Source: Schistocephalus solidus (taxonomy: Eukaryota; Platyhelminthes; Cestoda; Diphyllobothriidea; Diphyllobothriidae). Taken from it: a stretch of DNA of 64,000 bases. The translations under genes were made by a program, and so were the position numbers. Below, one piece after another: positions 10,512 to 21,501 of the stretch (positions are counted from its first letter, which is position 1; every line of letters starts with the position of its first letter). The notes under the pieces are model-generated. The model had not been told where the DNA came from, ran no database searches, and saw only the letters and a program-made list of their open reading frames with translations. The stretch covers positions 90,726 to 154,725 of the forward strand of contig WEDG01000221.1 in assembly GCA_017591395.1 (NCBI GenBank). Reading direction: 5' to 3'.

Positions 10512-11352
10512 AAGGCTTTTACGATTCAACGTCGATAAGTGTAAAATACTTCGCTTAGGCAACCCATCTGGATCTGCCGAAAGTAGAAGTTACTTTCTCA
10601 ACAGTGAAGCATTAAAAGACGTGGAAACTCAAAAGGACCTTGGTGTGCTGACGACTACCACCTTAAAACCATCGTCTCACTGCTCGAAAGTGGCGAAGAG
10701 CGCAATTGCGGTGTTGCATGCCATCAGATGAGCCTTTTTGGATTTCGATGAAGATATCTTCGCTAAGACTTTTGGAACATTCATTAGGCCGCATTTGGAA
10801 TATGCTATGCAAGCCTGGAAACCCTGGACAGTTCAAGATCAGAACTGCCTCGAAAGAGTACAGAGGAAAGCCACCAAAATGGTTAGAAATCAAAGCTCCT
10901 TGCCATATCCAACCCGCCTAAAGAATCTTTATCTGTTCCTTTGAGTTATAGGCAAATGCGTGGTGATCTCCTGCAGACATTTCGCATTGCGAAGGGATTG
11001 GATTGTTGCCTGGACTTCTCGGACTTCTTTGAATTTGCCGCCACGACCCCTCTCCGAGGTCACCCCATTGAAAGTGCGTGTAGAGGAGGCGAGACTGGAT
11101 GTGTGCAAGTTCTTCTTCTCTGTCAGAGTGGTTAAACCATGGAATGCCCTCCCTGAAGACGTTGTGATGTCACCATCGCTGGAAAGCTTTAAAAGGAACC
11201 TTGAAAGTTTTATGTTCCAAAACGAGCCTGAGCGATGAGGAATTCATCTTAACCCTCGAGAGTCGTGCACCACTTAATTCAGTATATATAAGGGAGATAG
11301 GCAGAGCCTTTGAAAACCCTATTTACAGATAGACGCTAGCAAAACAAGCAAA
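10512..11352 (+). mobile_element. 5'-truncated family A LINE (RT thumb, C-terminus, 3' UTR)
   Basis: Begins at LLRFNVDKCKILRLGNPSG and runs through LKDVETQKDLGVL, FGTFIRPHLEYAMQAWKPW, VQRKATKMVRNQSS, VRVVKPWNALPEDVVM and SPSLESFKRNL, ending NEPER-stop at 11238. A ~110-bp 3' UTR follows. The protein is very close to the minus copy at 20664-21412. Stops near 10730 and 10943 and a frameshift around 11100 show decay. Because the preceding LINE already contains the KEVET-KDLG region, this motif occurs twice within 200 bp. Confidence 0.8.
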
Positions 11353-11428
11353 TGTTACATGGCGATAGTCGTTTTAGTATATCAATCATTGCTGTCGACT
11401 AATTATATGTTCATCAAGTAAAAATGCA

Positions 11429-12890
11429 TCAAGTCTTCTTTTTAAACATTTCAACGCTTTCAGCCTGAACAACTGAGGCTGGCAGTTTGTTCCATTCGTC
11501 AATCACCCGTTGGGAAAGAAGTTGGCCCGCACTTCCAAGTTTGGCGTGATTTCTTTTCAGTTTGTATTGGTGACCTCGGAGACTTGTCATGTTTGCCAAT
11601 TCAAAAAGTTGGCCATCTGAAGAGCACAATCAACTCCTCTGACCAGTTTGAAGACTAAGATCATATCCCCCTCTGTATTGCCTATAAGAGAGGAAAAATT
11701 TTAAGTCTTTCTAGGCGGCCCTCATAGGGTAGGCATTCCAATCCGCTGACTAGTTTCGTTGCCCTCCGTTGAACTTTCTCCAGCAGAGCGTAGTCATGTT
11801 TCGTCCAAGGGCGCCATGCCTGAACGCAATATTCCAACACCGGCCGGATAAATGTTCCAAACACGCGCCCAAAAAGCTCTCCGTCAAAATTAACGAAGGA
11901 CCTCCTGATTGCGCCTAAGATACACATAGCTTTCTTTGCGATATTCGCACAGTGCGACGATGGTTTGAGAGTTGGTGTTATCCATATACCCAAGTCCTTA
12001 AGAATGTTTACCTCCTGGAGTTGGTGACCACTGATGGAGTACTGGTATTCAAATCTAATCAGCCTTCTGGAACTAGACCGCAGTCGGATTATTTGGCATT
12101 TGTTAAGATTAAGGTTCAGCAGCCACTCATCACACCATGTTTGCAAGCGATCTAAGTTTTGTTGTAATTTTCACGCATCCTCCGGTTTTTCAATCGAGTT
12201 CCATAACTTCAAATCGTCAGCGAACATTACCTTCTCGCATGTCAGACAATCCAGGCAGTCGTTTACGTATATCAGAAACAAAATGGGACCCAGAACGCTG
12301 CCCTGCGGAACTCCACTGTGAACGGTTTCCCCAGTGAGACTTGGCGTCTCCGATAAAAACACGCTGGTGCCTGTCTGTGAGAAAGTCGGCCAACCATTTG
12401 AGTAGGTTGCCAGTCACACCCATTTGACGGAGCTTAAAAGATCAGACGTTTGTGTGGAACCCTGTCAAAGGCTTTTGCTAAAGTCAATGAAGACCGCATC
12501 AACTGACAAACCCATTTCTAATGATTTTGTCCAACTTTCCATGGATGTCAGCAAGTTTGTGAGGCAGGATCGACCACTTCGAAATCCATGTTGATATGAA
12601 CTAAGCAAGTTATTCTCTTCAAGATGCCTCATAAGTTCCGTTTTGATTATCTTCTCCATCATTTTGCAACAGATACTTGTGAGGCTGACTGGTCGGAAAC
12701 TGTTTGGTGATGTCCTCTCTCCTCCTTTAATAGATGGGGGTTATGTTGGCTATCTTCCACTCGGTAGGCAGAGCCCCCGCCTCCATCGAACTTTCAAATA
12801 TCTTGGAGAGTGGAGAGGCCAGCTGTTCTGTGAGTTCATTGAGAACTTTTGCGGATATACCATCTGGGCCAGGTGATTTAGTGGGTTTTA
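11429..12890 (-). pseudogene. LINE reverse transcriptase and C-terminal region (A2)
   Basis: Motifs from the amino end (high coordinates): SPGPDGISAKVLNEL near 12870, MMEKIIKTELMRHLEENNLL, YQHGFRSGRSCLTN, LSVDAVFIDFSK (12480), [21 protein letters not shown] and MFADDLKLW with an intact FADD (about 12240-12340). Then come WLLNLNLNKCQIIRL, LKDLGIWITPTLKPSSHC, FGTFIRPVLEYCVQAWRPW and [19 protein letters not shown]. The last piece (11429-11629) has GQLLSQRVIDEWNKLPASVV. At least four frameshifts separate these blocks. Confidence 0.85.
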
Positions 12891-12894
12891 TCTG

Positions 12895-13494
12895 TTAAAG
12901 GTTTTTTCTTACTGTGTCCATTGGGAACGACACCGTGCTTATTTTTGTTTGTAGATGTGGCAGTACTGTAGTATTCATCCTCGTCAAAAATGGTTCCTCG
13001 GTATACACGGACATAAAGAAATTGGATAAGAGGCAGGTCTTATCAGAGTTATCAGTTAACCTGTTTCCCTGATTGTCTTTAAGACAAGGAATGCAGTCGC
13101 GATTTCGTTTTGCCTTATTAACGTAAGCATAAAACCTTTTCGAATTTCTTGGTATGTCTTTAACTATTTCTGACTCAAAGGCTGATCTTTCTTTTCTCAG
13201 AAGATTCCGACACCGATTTCGCTGTTTCTTAAAAGCGGAAAAATGTTCGGGTTGTTGATATCTGGCATATGTTCTCCACAGTCTTCTTTTCTTCTTGAGA
13301 TTCCTTTTTATTTCCGATGTCACCCACTCGGGTCGGGAGACGCATGATCGCCTTTTAAGTGGGCAGAATTTCTCTACCAATTGGTGAATCAATTTACTAA
13401 TGAAGAACCAGGCAGCATTAGGGTCAGGTACATGTGCAGGGCTCCAGTCTATCCCATTCAGTAATTCTTTCATTTTGGGATAATCCCTTTCCAT
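12895..13494 (-). pseudogene. LINE ORF2 linker between endonuclease and RT (A2)
   Basis: An open frame of 199 codons with LLNGIDWSPAHVPDPNAAW, SRPEWVTSEIKRNLKKKRRL, FKKQRNRCRNLLRKERSAFE and FYAYVNKAKRNRDCIPCLKD, ending near LSNFFMSVYTEEPF just before the RT. The basic stretch is typical of CR1-like ORF2 linkers. It overlaps the endonuclease frame by 25 bp through a frameshift. Confidence 0.75.
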
Positions 13495-14275
13495 ACATTT
13501 CTCTGCCTAACTGCACGACGTTTGGGTACAGAAAAATGACTGTACTCCAAAGCAAGAACACAATGATCACTTCGTCCAAGCGGCACGTAAGAACTTAATG
13601 CAAGGATGCAATTGTCGTCTCTACTAATGATTAGATCCAAACAGCTTGACTGCTGCCCATTTCGGAACCGCGTCTTCATTGTGACATGTTGGGTAAGAAA
13701 CTCGTCATTTACCAACTGAAGTAATTTCTGTTCGAATGAATTTTCCGATCGCGAGCAGTACATTGACACCCAATCGATATCGGGAGCGTTGAAATCTCCA
13801 AGTATTAATAAATGTTTGCTACGGCAGATTTGCTTTACCTCTGTGATGAGTGCTTCGTCCGTGTCCGTTCGCTGTCCTGGGGTCGATATACCACGGCAAT
13901 ATGGAGGTCTGGTTGGTTTGGGACTTTCAGTTTACAAGACGAGATCCTATTTGGCGAGGGCACATCCGGAATGAAGTCAATGCCTTCTCGTATAAACATT
14001 GCGATTCCACCACCCCTACGTCCGTTTCTATCCATGCGGATAAGCTGAAAACCGTCTATTCGGACTTCTGTGTCTGCGATTTGTTCATTTAACCATGTTT
14101 CAGTTAGAGCTATGAAGTCAGGTTGTAAATGGTCCACGACCAGTTTAATTTCATCCATTTTGTTCAATAGACTCTGCACATTTGTGTACATCATTTTTAT
14201 CTTGTTTCCTTGCCTCGATTTCTGAAGATTTTTAGTTCTTTTCTTCCACATGGAGATTTTTGCTGGATATTTCAC
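13470..14275 (-). pseudogene. LINE APE endonuclease (A2)
   Basis: 14275-13835 gives KMMYTNVQSLLNKMDEIK (Asn motif), ALTETWLNEQIADTEV (catalytic Glu), GFQLIRMDRNGRRGGGIAMF and AVVYRPQDS. A frameshift near 13835 leads to the GDFNAPDIDWVSM region and then 13769-13470 with TQHVTMKTRFRNGQQSSCLD and VPLGRSDHCVLALEY, which keeps the catalytic SDH. All catalytic residues survive, so the frameshift is the main lesion. The domain is about 240 residues, as expected. Confidence 0.85.
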
Positions 14276-14417
14276 AAGATATATCCAGTCTCCTGTCTGG
14301 GTTCAAATCTATAGGCATTTGGTAGGGCTTTTTGACCGGCGTGGTTGCCGTCAATTTCACCGGATGTTCCCATAAAAACGAGCGCACCGTTTTGACTATT
14401 TTTGTTGTCTACTATTT

Positions 14418-15720
14418 TCAAGTTTTGTTCCCCCTCGTATTGACGTCTTTTTCAATTCTGCTACCAGTGTCCTCATTTTCATCCGATCGGTGGGAGAGTA
14501 ATCCGGCTGAAAAAAAACTCCACGATGATTCTTTTCGTAGTTGGGACTTTCGAGAGAGCAATAGATCTACCTGCTGTTTACTCCCCAAAACGACTTTTAA
14601 TGGTCTTGGTCGAACCCTCATGCGTTTCATTTGTAACGAGAGGCCCCAATCGAAAGATCTTTTGATGTCGACTGTCACACCAGTTTCTTGCGTATCATTC
14701 AATAAATTTTGGAATGTCAGCAGATCCTGTTTTACCCTTTCTTTTGGCGTTTCCCCAGTAGCCTCTGAGACTCCCTGAACTACCAGACAAAATGACCTGT
14801 CAGGGAAAAACTCGTTTCTGCATCCTGCTTTCTTTTAGTGATTGAAGGTTGAATCATACCCTTTGATACAGTCTTTAATACTGTGTTCAAATTTGTCTTC
14901 ATCGATGAGCCTGTTGGTTGATTTGCAGACATCTCTATGGACCTTTCAAACAGCGTGAGTTCTCCTGACAATGCGTTTGCACGAATAGCACCCGGAAAAC
15001 CTGAATTTTGGTTTATGGCATCCAGGTCTGTCGATAAGTCATAGGCCACTTTTTCGCCATTACTTTGCTGGCTACCATGCCCTGCTTCATTGTTGTTCGA
15101 TGGACATGTAAAGAGCATGCTGCTGTCGCTCGTCCGTGGCAGTAAAGAAACCTTACGATTACTGTTTTTCGACTTTTCAGAGACCGTCGATCGCTGATTT
15201 ACTTTTGTGCAGTCGGATTCTATGTGCACCAGATTTCCCGAACCTGGGGAAACGCAAGACACAATTTCCTCCTCGCTTATTTTCTTTCTGGTCATCTGTA
15301 TTTCAACTGACTCAGAGGTTTGTTCTAATGACTTCGTTCTTTTTCTCTTTTGTTTCGCTTAATGTTGTGCCTATTGACTTCTACCGTTTCCTTTCGATGA
15401 TTATGTTCTAGCTTGCTGATGTTTTTCGGCTCATTTGCATCGTGTTTCGGCGAGTTAATTTTATTATGTTTTATGAGGACTGATATTATTTCCGATAGGA
15501 GATCGAGGTCTCCTTCTAATCTCAAAACTCTGGTTGTGAGTCCTCGGCATCCATCACAGTGTGCCAGCCCTTCGCTGTTTAGCTTAGTTTTGGTAATGTT
15601 CAGTAGTGCACTGCTTTCTTCATTATTGCTGCTTTGTGGTTCTTCTCGGTCTGCTGAGAGTGACTTGAGTATTTCTGGTAAGTTTTTGTCACATGAAATC
15701 GAAAACGGTTTACAAAGATA
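14418..15720 (-). pseudogene. LINE ORF1 (A2): CxxC-coil start, RRM-like end
   Basis: From about 15720 leftward, one frame carries LPEILKSLSADREEP, then CDGCRGLTTRVLRLEGDLD, a CxxC pair followed by leucine-rich coiled coil. 15295-14780 is a serine/asparagine-rich linker. 14702-14418 covers the RRM-like end, with KRMRVRPRPLKVVLGSKQQV and DLLLSRKSQL, leading to a SPTDRMK-like segment. The same order occurs in copies at 24.8-23.7 and 44.4-45.5 kb. ORF1 of such LINEs is an RNA-binding chaperone that coats element RNA (family knowledge). Frameshifts separate the parts. Confidence 0.65.
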
Positions 15721-15767
15721 GGAGAGATCATTATTTTGTAGTGTATACTATTTGTTTTTTTCTGCTG

Positions 15768-15844
15768 GCTTCCCGGGCGTGGCCGAGCGGTCAAGAGCAT
15801 CGGTAGCTAATCGAGAGGTTGGTGTTTCGAGTCCTGGCTGAAGC
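15768..15844 (+). tRNA. tRNA-Ser(GCU)-like sequence, probably pseudogene or SINE head
   Basis: TGGCCGAGCGG at 15780 is a near-perfect tRNA A box and GTTTCGAGTCC at 15824 a good B box. A 7-nt loop TAGCTAA gives anticodon GCT, flanked by a stem with 4 of 5 pairs including one wobble. The extreme ends GCTTC and GAAGC pair. The variable arm is too short for a normal tRNA-Ser, so this is more likely a tRNA-derived repeat or pseudogene than a working gene. No T-rich terminator follows closely. Confidence 0.5.
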
Positions 15845-16360
15845 GGTGAATAATTTTCTCGCGTGGTCGGGTCGTGAACATTTGCGTTTCCCATGCCAGC
15901 AAGATCTCTACGAGGATGCATTAAGTTTTTAACGAGCAGCTTAAATTATCAAGCGAATAGTTTACTGAGCACAAAAAGAAGTGCTTTCCGAACCGAATTC
16001 ACTATCGAATGTTAATACGAAGCAAAAGAATGATGCAGCCTTCGAAGTGAGTTTGCCAGTGGTTCCCCGTTCCTTTCTGATGTAGACACCTTTCCTGGCG
16101 AGAGACTGTTTCTGAAGCCCATATGAGGCAGGATCCAAATGAAGCTGAGTTAGCTTATTATTCAAGATTCCGATATCAATTTTCGTGTGCCTGAATATCA
16201 CAATGTCTATAAACAATTATAGGCTGATCCTGATAAACAGACAATATATGATCCAATGACAACTTATTTCGTTTAGTCCTGACTTTGGGAACAGATTATT
16301 GGCCAAAAATCAAAAGCTTGGAGACGAGCGAATTTCAAACGGAGGTCCAACGACGCCGCT
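15845..16360. other. no recognised gene; one 84-codon minus frame
   Basis: A minus-strand open frame at 15962-16216 contains KGVYIRKERGTTGKLTSKAA and ends at a stop. I do not recognise it; it could be a relic exon or LINE-derived. The rest shows nothing supportable. Confidence 0.35.
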
Positions 16361-16770
16361 ATTGAAACAATATGAGCAATAAATGCGCCTATTCGTTCAA
16401 AACCACTTTAAAAAACAATAAATGATAGGAAGAATATTCAGGAACGACTCAGCCGTTTGTAGAGGTCAAAGGTCCTGGATAACTTCAGATCTTCAAGGGG
16501 TTTGCACTTTTGGTTCACTGAGCGGTTGACAGAATTTATTGGTGTAGAGGCTGTTTTTATCAAGTCGACGAAGGTGATAAACAAATTCCAATTTGATGTC
16601 GTTTTGTGAGGTAATTCGGCACAAGAAAATTTCCAGAAAATTCCAAAGAGCAATTACGTTCGTGCAGTGGCAGTTTTAATGCCAGAATCAGAACAAGCGA
16701 AGTGTTAACGATTTTCAAACTGTCCAAGTCGGAGAACAAAAAGATACGTGGTTCCTTTGCACACACACTT
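16361..16770 (-). repeat. family A 5' UTR-like segment
   Basis: Same-strand similarity to 24905-25310, which lies just upstream of the minus LINE A3 ORF1. Shared blocks include GAGCAATAAATG/GAGCAAAAATG, ATATTCAGGAACGACTCAGC, CCTGGATAACTTCAGATCTT and GATAAACAAATTCCAATTTGA. This suggests a detached piece of family A 5' UTR. It lies about 640 bp beyond the ORF1 of A2, separated from it by the tRNA-like sequence. Confidence 0.6.
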
Positions 16771-16857
16771 GTCATATTTTATGACCGCCTTTTGCTCATT
16801 TATAACTCACACGGTTTCTCTGTATACTGCACGTAATTTTACGTTACAAATAGGGTA

Positions 16858-17425
16858 CTCAAAGGCCCATGCTTATTTCCCTTAATAAATTAAATAGAAA
16901 AAAAGGCAACATGTACACTGCATTGGCACAGACGTGCAGCGTAGCCTGCTCTGGACATTCCGGATTATCCGGGGCCATGATTCCTCCCTGAGATCGGAAA
17001 ATTTCTTCGAGTTTTCCTGCGAAACTCCTTACATTGTCAATAGCAAACGCATGCAATTGAACCTCAGAAAGTTTTTTTCAGCCAATGAATGGTACGACCT
17101 TGGAACTCGTTACCAAGCGAGACGGTTATAACTGACAGCATTTCGGATTTAAAAAGAAGGCTTGATGGCATAATATTTGAAAAAAGACGACTCACACAAC
17201 ATTATAACTTAAAATCAACATTTTACAATCTTTCGGGGTCTACTTTTTCTCCACAATGTTTCGCCTATAACTGGGAAAACTTATTTCAAGTTATATTTTG
17301 CTTTGACTCAAACATTTTTTAAATGTACACCATTTTATATTGACTGTACACATGCAATGATAACTTTACATTAATAGGGTCATCAAGGGCAATGCCAATA
17401 AGCCTTCTAAAATATACAATATATA
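16858..17425 (+). mobile_element. LINE C-terminus and 3' UTR fragment
   Basis: Translates in pieces as LLWTFRIIRGHDSSLRSENF, FEFSCETPYIVNSKRMQLNL, RKFFSANEW and MVRPWNSLPSETVITDSISD, matching the ORF2 tail of family A-like LINEs (compare [11 protein letters not shown] and WNSLPLDVVM at 48.1-48.3 kb). A frameshift lies near 17090. The 3' UTR at 17300-17425 recurs at 61893-62020, so this subfamily has another orphan tail in the window. Confidence 0.7.
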
Positions 17426-17469
17426 CAGTCCGTGTGCTGTGGTAATGTGAAATCAATGTTTTTAAGAAT

Positions 17470-18428
17470 TTATTATTTTAAGAATTTATATTTGGTTAGC
17501 ACCGGCAAGGCACTGTCTTAACAAATATTTGTAACGAAATAAAGTTATGACAAGGTGTGCAGACAACATGTACAAATACTTAATAATGTAGACAGAACTT
17601 GTTCTGCTAGGTCAACAGTTAGCGGTCTTTTGAAATTATTAGTGAACTAGAAACATAGGCAGTGAAAAAAACTCTTACCATAAAAATGGAGGCAGAGTTC
17701 ATTAGGACTTCATTTTAGAATAGAAGGTAGGAGAAAAACTGCATAGGAAAAGAAGGTCAGGTGGTAGAGTAAGGTAAAACTGCAGAAGCATTTTAGAATG
17801 AGATAAGGAAACGTCGAGATGATGCGTTCTTGATCACTTAGGCGCATGAAACAAAATCTCATGGAAATGCGTCAATGAACTTGAGCCCATGGCATCTTAG
17901 GATCAAGAATTGAATTCTGATGATGGTTAGTATCCAAAGAAACGGCAGCGTTTTAGACTGCGTACCACCGAATATGTACGTCCAAATGACTTCATCGTTT
18001 GGATGACTGGCGATGTAAGGAGACATCATGGTTCAAAGGGGAATCAGGGTGGCGAAAAATTTGTTTCAAGAAAGTCACTTAAGATGCCGCTGGTTCTTTC
18101 TCCGAGTCATGGGGATAGCTACTGGGAACAGATGAGGAAAATAAAAGGTAAAGCGAATCAGTGTTAAGATAAATGTGAAGTCTTCGCCTGAATGCAGATA
18201 GACTAGTAAACGACCTTATTTCAATTGGCAAGTTATTCCAAAGAAAGCTTTACCTAGAAGCAAAAAATAGAGAGCGTTTACACGTGGAGGATGTAGGCGG
18301 AGGTAAAATTAGTTCAGAATTTCTTAGGTTATTAGGAAGACCAACGGGGGTATTCAGAGAAAACTTGGGGAGAGTTGAACTATAATTTAGTTGGAAAAGG
18401 AGACAAAAGCCTGCTTTCAGTCTCCTGA
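17470..18428 (-). mobile_element. 5'-truncated family B LINE
   Basis: The left edge TTAAGAATTTATATTTGG then TTAGCACCGG is the reverse complement of the B tail. Blocks typical of the B 3' UTR follow, then the ORF2 C-terminus on the minus strand (WNNLPIEIRS-like, at about 18180-18260). The 5' truncation at about 18428 is within roughly 10 bp of the truncation point of the copy at 4346. It sits directly against another LINE RT fragment. Confidence 0.75.
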
Positions 18429-19126
18429 CTCGTGCCGATCGTGAGTGGTGTAACTACGGGTTCCGTTCTTGGACCATTACTTTTCTTAATCTATGTGAAT
18501 GATTGTATGAATGGATTGAACAGCACGGGAGTCGTGTTTGCAGACAGACATCAAGATATGGCAACAAATCTGATGCAGTACTGATGAACTGACTTTACAA
18601 GAATGACCCAACCGCCTATCTGAATGGTCCGATAAATGGCAAATGACGTGTAACTTTGAGAAATGTGTCGCATTGCGGCTCAAAACGAAGAAGGCAATCA
18701 TGCTGGGCGGCTCCCATCAATACTTCCTTGACAGAAGGTGCCTGTCAAATGTATCTGAACAAAAGGACTTAGGAATCACAATTTTTTGTCTTCCCTCAAG
18801 CCTTCCACTCAATGTGGTAGGGCGACCAAAAAGGCGTCAAATGTCCTGTTTTCCATTTAAATAACTTTCGTAGACATTGAAAACAATATATTTGGAAAAA
18901 TATACGGGACGTTTATTCATCCACACCTGGAATATGGAGTTGAGGTGTGGTGAACGTGGCAGAATTGATGCTCTTAACCTTCTCCATTTTGAGTACAGGC
19001 AGATTCGAGGTGATTTCATACAGACATACCAGCTTGTAAGTAATCAGTATTGTGCTCTACACTTCGAAGATTTTTTAATTTGCAACAACAACTTACCTGC
19101 GCGGGAATTCTCTGAAATTTTAGGGA
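18429..19126 (+). pseudogene. RT fragment of a further CR1-like LINE
   Basis: Starts at [35 protein letters not shown]; the catalytic FADD region then degenerates (FADRHQD). Next are LSEWSDKWQMTCNFEKCVAL, VSEQKDLGIT, IYGTFIHPHLEYGVEVW and FEYRQIRGDFIQTYQLV. It covers the second half of an ORF2. Frameshifts occur near 18560 and 18850. It continues into the tandem 3' repeats at 19127. Confidence 0.7.
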
Positions 19127-20010
19127 ACCTTATCCCATCTCGATGTTCGTCGCCGCTCATTTTCACAGCGAGTTATCGTTGCCTGGATCGGACTCCCAGA
19201 GGACGTCATACGGGTGGACATGACAGACACATTCAAACATAAACTGGATTTATATTTGATTGAAAAATACCGCTCATTCTTTCAGGAAAGCACTGCTAAA
19301 TCACACCAAAGCCTTGCACATACAAACAGATAATGGGGATATATGTAATCTTCGATCCTTCAGGATGACTGTGCCTAGATCCCAGTGTCACATAACTATT
19401 TTCATTCTACGTGACTATGTTACTTTCAACTTTATAGTAACATATTTATTTTAACTTGAATATCTTCAATGTGTCTTATCGCACCTGGATGTTCGTCGCT
19501 ATTTGTTTTCGTAGAAAATTGTCGAACCTGGGACGGACTCCCAGACGACTTCATACGGGCGGACACGAGAGATACATACAAACATTAACTGGATTTATAT
19601 TAGCTTAACAACTACCGTTCATTCTACAGAAAGGCACTGCAGCATCATAGCAAAGTTGTGCAAATACATGGAGATAATGGTGGTTAACTGTGCCTAGATC
19701 ACACTCTAAGAAAACAATTTTCTTTCTATTCTAATATTTTACTCACTACATTATTGTAACGTGTGTATTTTGACTGAAATATCTTCGATGAACCTTTTCC
19801 AACCTGGATGTTCGTGGCCTTTCATTTTCGCAGCGAGTTTACAGTGCCAGGATCGAACTCCCAGAGGACGTCATACGGGCGGACACGACCGCCACACTCG
19901 ATCAAAAACTGTATTTATTTTCGCTTGACAATTACCACTCCTTCTTAAAGGAAGCAACTGCTACATCATGCAAATCTTTGCACATACATACAGATAACGG
20001 TGATAAGTGA
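19127..20010 (+). repeat. three tandem copies of a ~330-bp LINE 3' segment
   Basis: Three successive units start near 19129, 19471 and 19792 with (A)CCTGGATGTTCGTCG or a variant. Each continues with GGA(C/T)CGGACTCCCAGA-type sequence, GACGTCATACGGG(C/T)GGACA, and a CTGGATTTATATT-type block, and ends with ATATCTTC(A/G)AT or, in the last, CGGTGATAAGTGA. The first unit encodes the ORF2 end (WIGLPEDVIRVD, TFKHKLDLYL). Units are diverged, so the tandem array is old. The third is shorter and abuts a B-family tail. Confidence 0.8.
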
Positions 20011-20608
20011 CCCTCTTGAAACTATATTTTCGCTACCTCGAGTCGCCCATGAACTATGATGTCTCCTTATATCACCAGTCATCCAAACGATGACGTCATT
20101 CTGATGTACACATTCAGTGGTCCACAGTCTAAAATGCTACCGTTTCTTTGGATACTTACCATCATCAGAATTCAATTCTGGATCCTAAGATGCTGAGGAC
20201 TTAAGTTCGTTGACGCATTTTTGTGAGATTTTGTTTCATACGCCTAAGTGATCAAGAAACGAACCACCTCGACGTTTCATTATCTCATTCTGAAATGCTA
20301 CTGCAGTATTACCCTATTCTACCACCTGACTATTTTTTTCCTAAGCAGTTTTTCTCCTACCTTCTATTCGAAAAATGAAGACCTATTGAACTCTGCCTCC
20401 ATTTTTCATGGTAGGAGTTTTTTCACCGCCTATTTTTCAGTTCACCATTAATTTTTAAAACATTGCTAACTGTTGACATAGCAGGACAATTTATGAAATT
20501 TGTACATTTTATCTGCACACATTGTCATAACTTTATTTCGTTACTAATGTTTGCTTAGACAGTACCTTCCCGGTGCTAACCAAATAAATTCTAAATATAA
20601 ATTCTATT
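20011..20608 (+). mobile_element. family B LINE 3' UTR only
   Basis: Collinear with 4700-5276: it begins at CTTGAAACTATATTTTCGC, passes ACTTAAGTTCGTTGACGCA and TGGTAGGAGTTTTTTCACC, and ends with GGTGCTAACCAAATAAATTC and TAAATTC-type repeats. No coding sequence remains. A family A element in the opposite orientation starts directly after it. Confidence 0.8.
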
Positions 20609-20663
20609 TAAATTAATAAAATTTGACAAGTGGTGCACGACCTCGAGGGTTAAGATAAATGCC

Positions 20664-21500
20664 TCATCGCTCAGGCTCGTTGCGGAACATAAAACTGTCA
20701 AGGTTCCTTTTAAAGCTTTCCAGCGATGGTGACATCACAACGTCTTCAGGGAGGGCATTCCATGGTTTAACCACTCTGACAGAGAAGGAGAACTTGCGCA
20801 CATCCAGTCTCGCCTGCTGGACACGCAGTTTCAATGGGTGACCTCGGAGATGGGTCGTGGTGGCAAATTCAAAGAAGTCCGAGAATTCCAGGCAACAATC
20901 CAATCCCTTCACAATGCGGAATGTCTGCAGGAGATCACCACGCATTTGCCTATAACTCAAAGCGGAACAGATTAAGATTCATTAGGCGGGTTGGATATGG
21001 CAAGGAGCTTTGACTTCTAACCATTTTGGTGGCTTTCCCTCTGGACTCTTTCGAGGCAGTTCTGATCTTGAACTGTCCAGGGTTTCCAGGCGTGCATAGC
21101 ATATTCCAAATGTGGCCTAATGAATGTTCCAAAGGTCTTAGCAAAAGATCTTCATCGAAATCCAAAAAGGCTCGTCTGATGGCATGCAACACCGAAATTG
21201 CCCCTCTTCGCCACTTTCGAGCAGTGAGACGATGGTTTTAAGGTGGTGGTCATCAGCACACCAAGGTCCTTTTGGGTTTCCACGTCTTTTAAGGCTTCAC
21301 CGTTGAGAAAGTAACTTCTACTTTCGGCAGATCCAGACGGGTTGCCTAAGCGAAGTATTGTACACTTATCGACGTTGAACCGCAAAAGCCAATGATTCGA
21401 CCACTCCTCCAACCGAGTTAGGTTGATCTGCAGTTTATCTTCGTCAGCAGGGGCTCTGGATTACATTCCAGATTTTAATGTCGTCGGCAAACATTGCTGC
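20664..21500 (-). pseudogene. LINE RT second half and C-terminal region (A3)
   Basis: 21412-21152 starts MEEWSNHWLLRFNVDKCTIL, with ALKDVETQKDLGVLMTTTLK. The FADD catalytic motif (DCEAAMFADDIKIW) lies just before, near 21480, in another frame. 21192-20950 gives FLDFDEDLLLRPLEHSLG and 20960-20664 gives MSYRQMRGDLLQTFRIVKGL, ending NEPER-stop. Frameshifts occur near 21500, 21200 and 20960. These C-terminal domains likely hold thumb and nucleic-acid contacts (family inference). Confidence 0.8.
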
Positions 21501-21501
21501 T

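Larger units (their letters stand above)
11403..15730 (-). mobile_element. near full-length family A LINE (copy A2)
   Basis: Reading leftward from about 15720: ORF1, then ORF2 with endonuclease, linker, RT and C-terminal region, in the order expected for a CR1/Jockey element. The coding capacity is almost complete, but it is split into at least eight frames by indels. Copies of the same family are at 20.6-25.3 and 44.4-48.5 kb. The 3' end near 11403 lacks an obvious long microsatellite. A tRNA-Ser-like sequence lies about 40 bp beyond the 5' end. Confidence 0.8.

Noticed and set aside
15768..15844. Functional tRNA-Ser gene
   Set aside because: A and B boxes are good, but the variable arm is too short, the acceptor pairing is weak and no terminator follows; kept only as tRNA-like.
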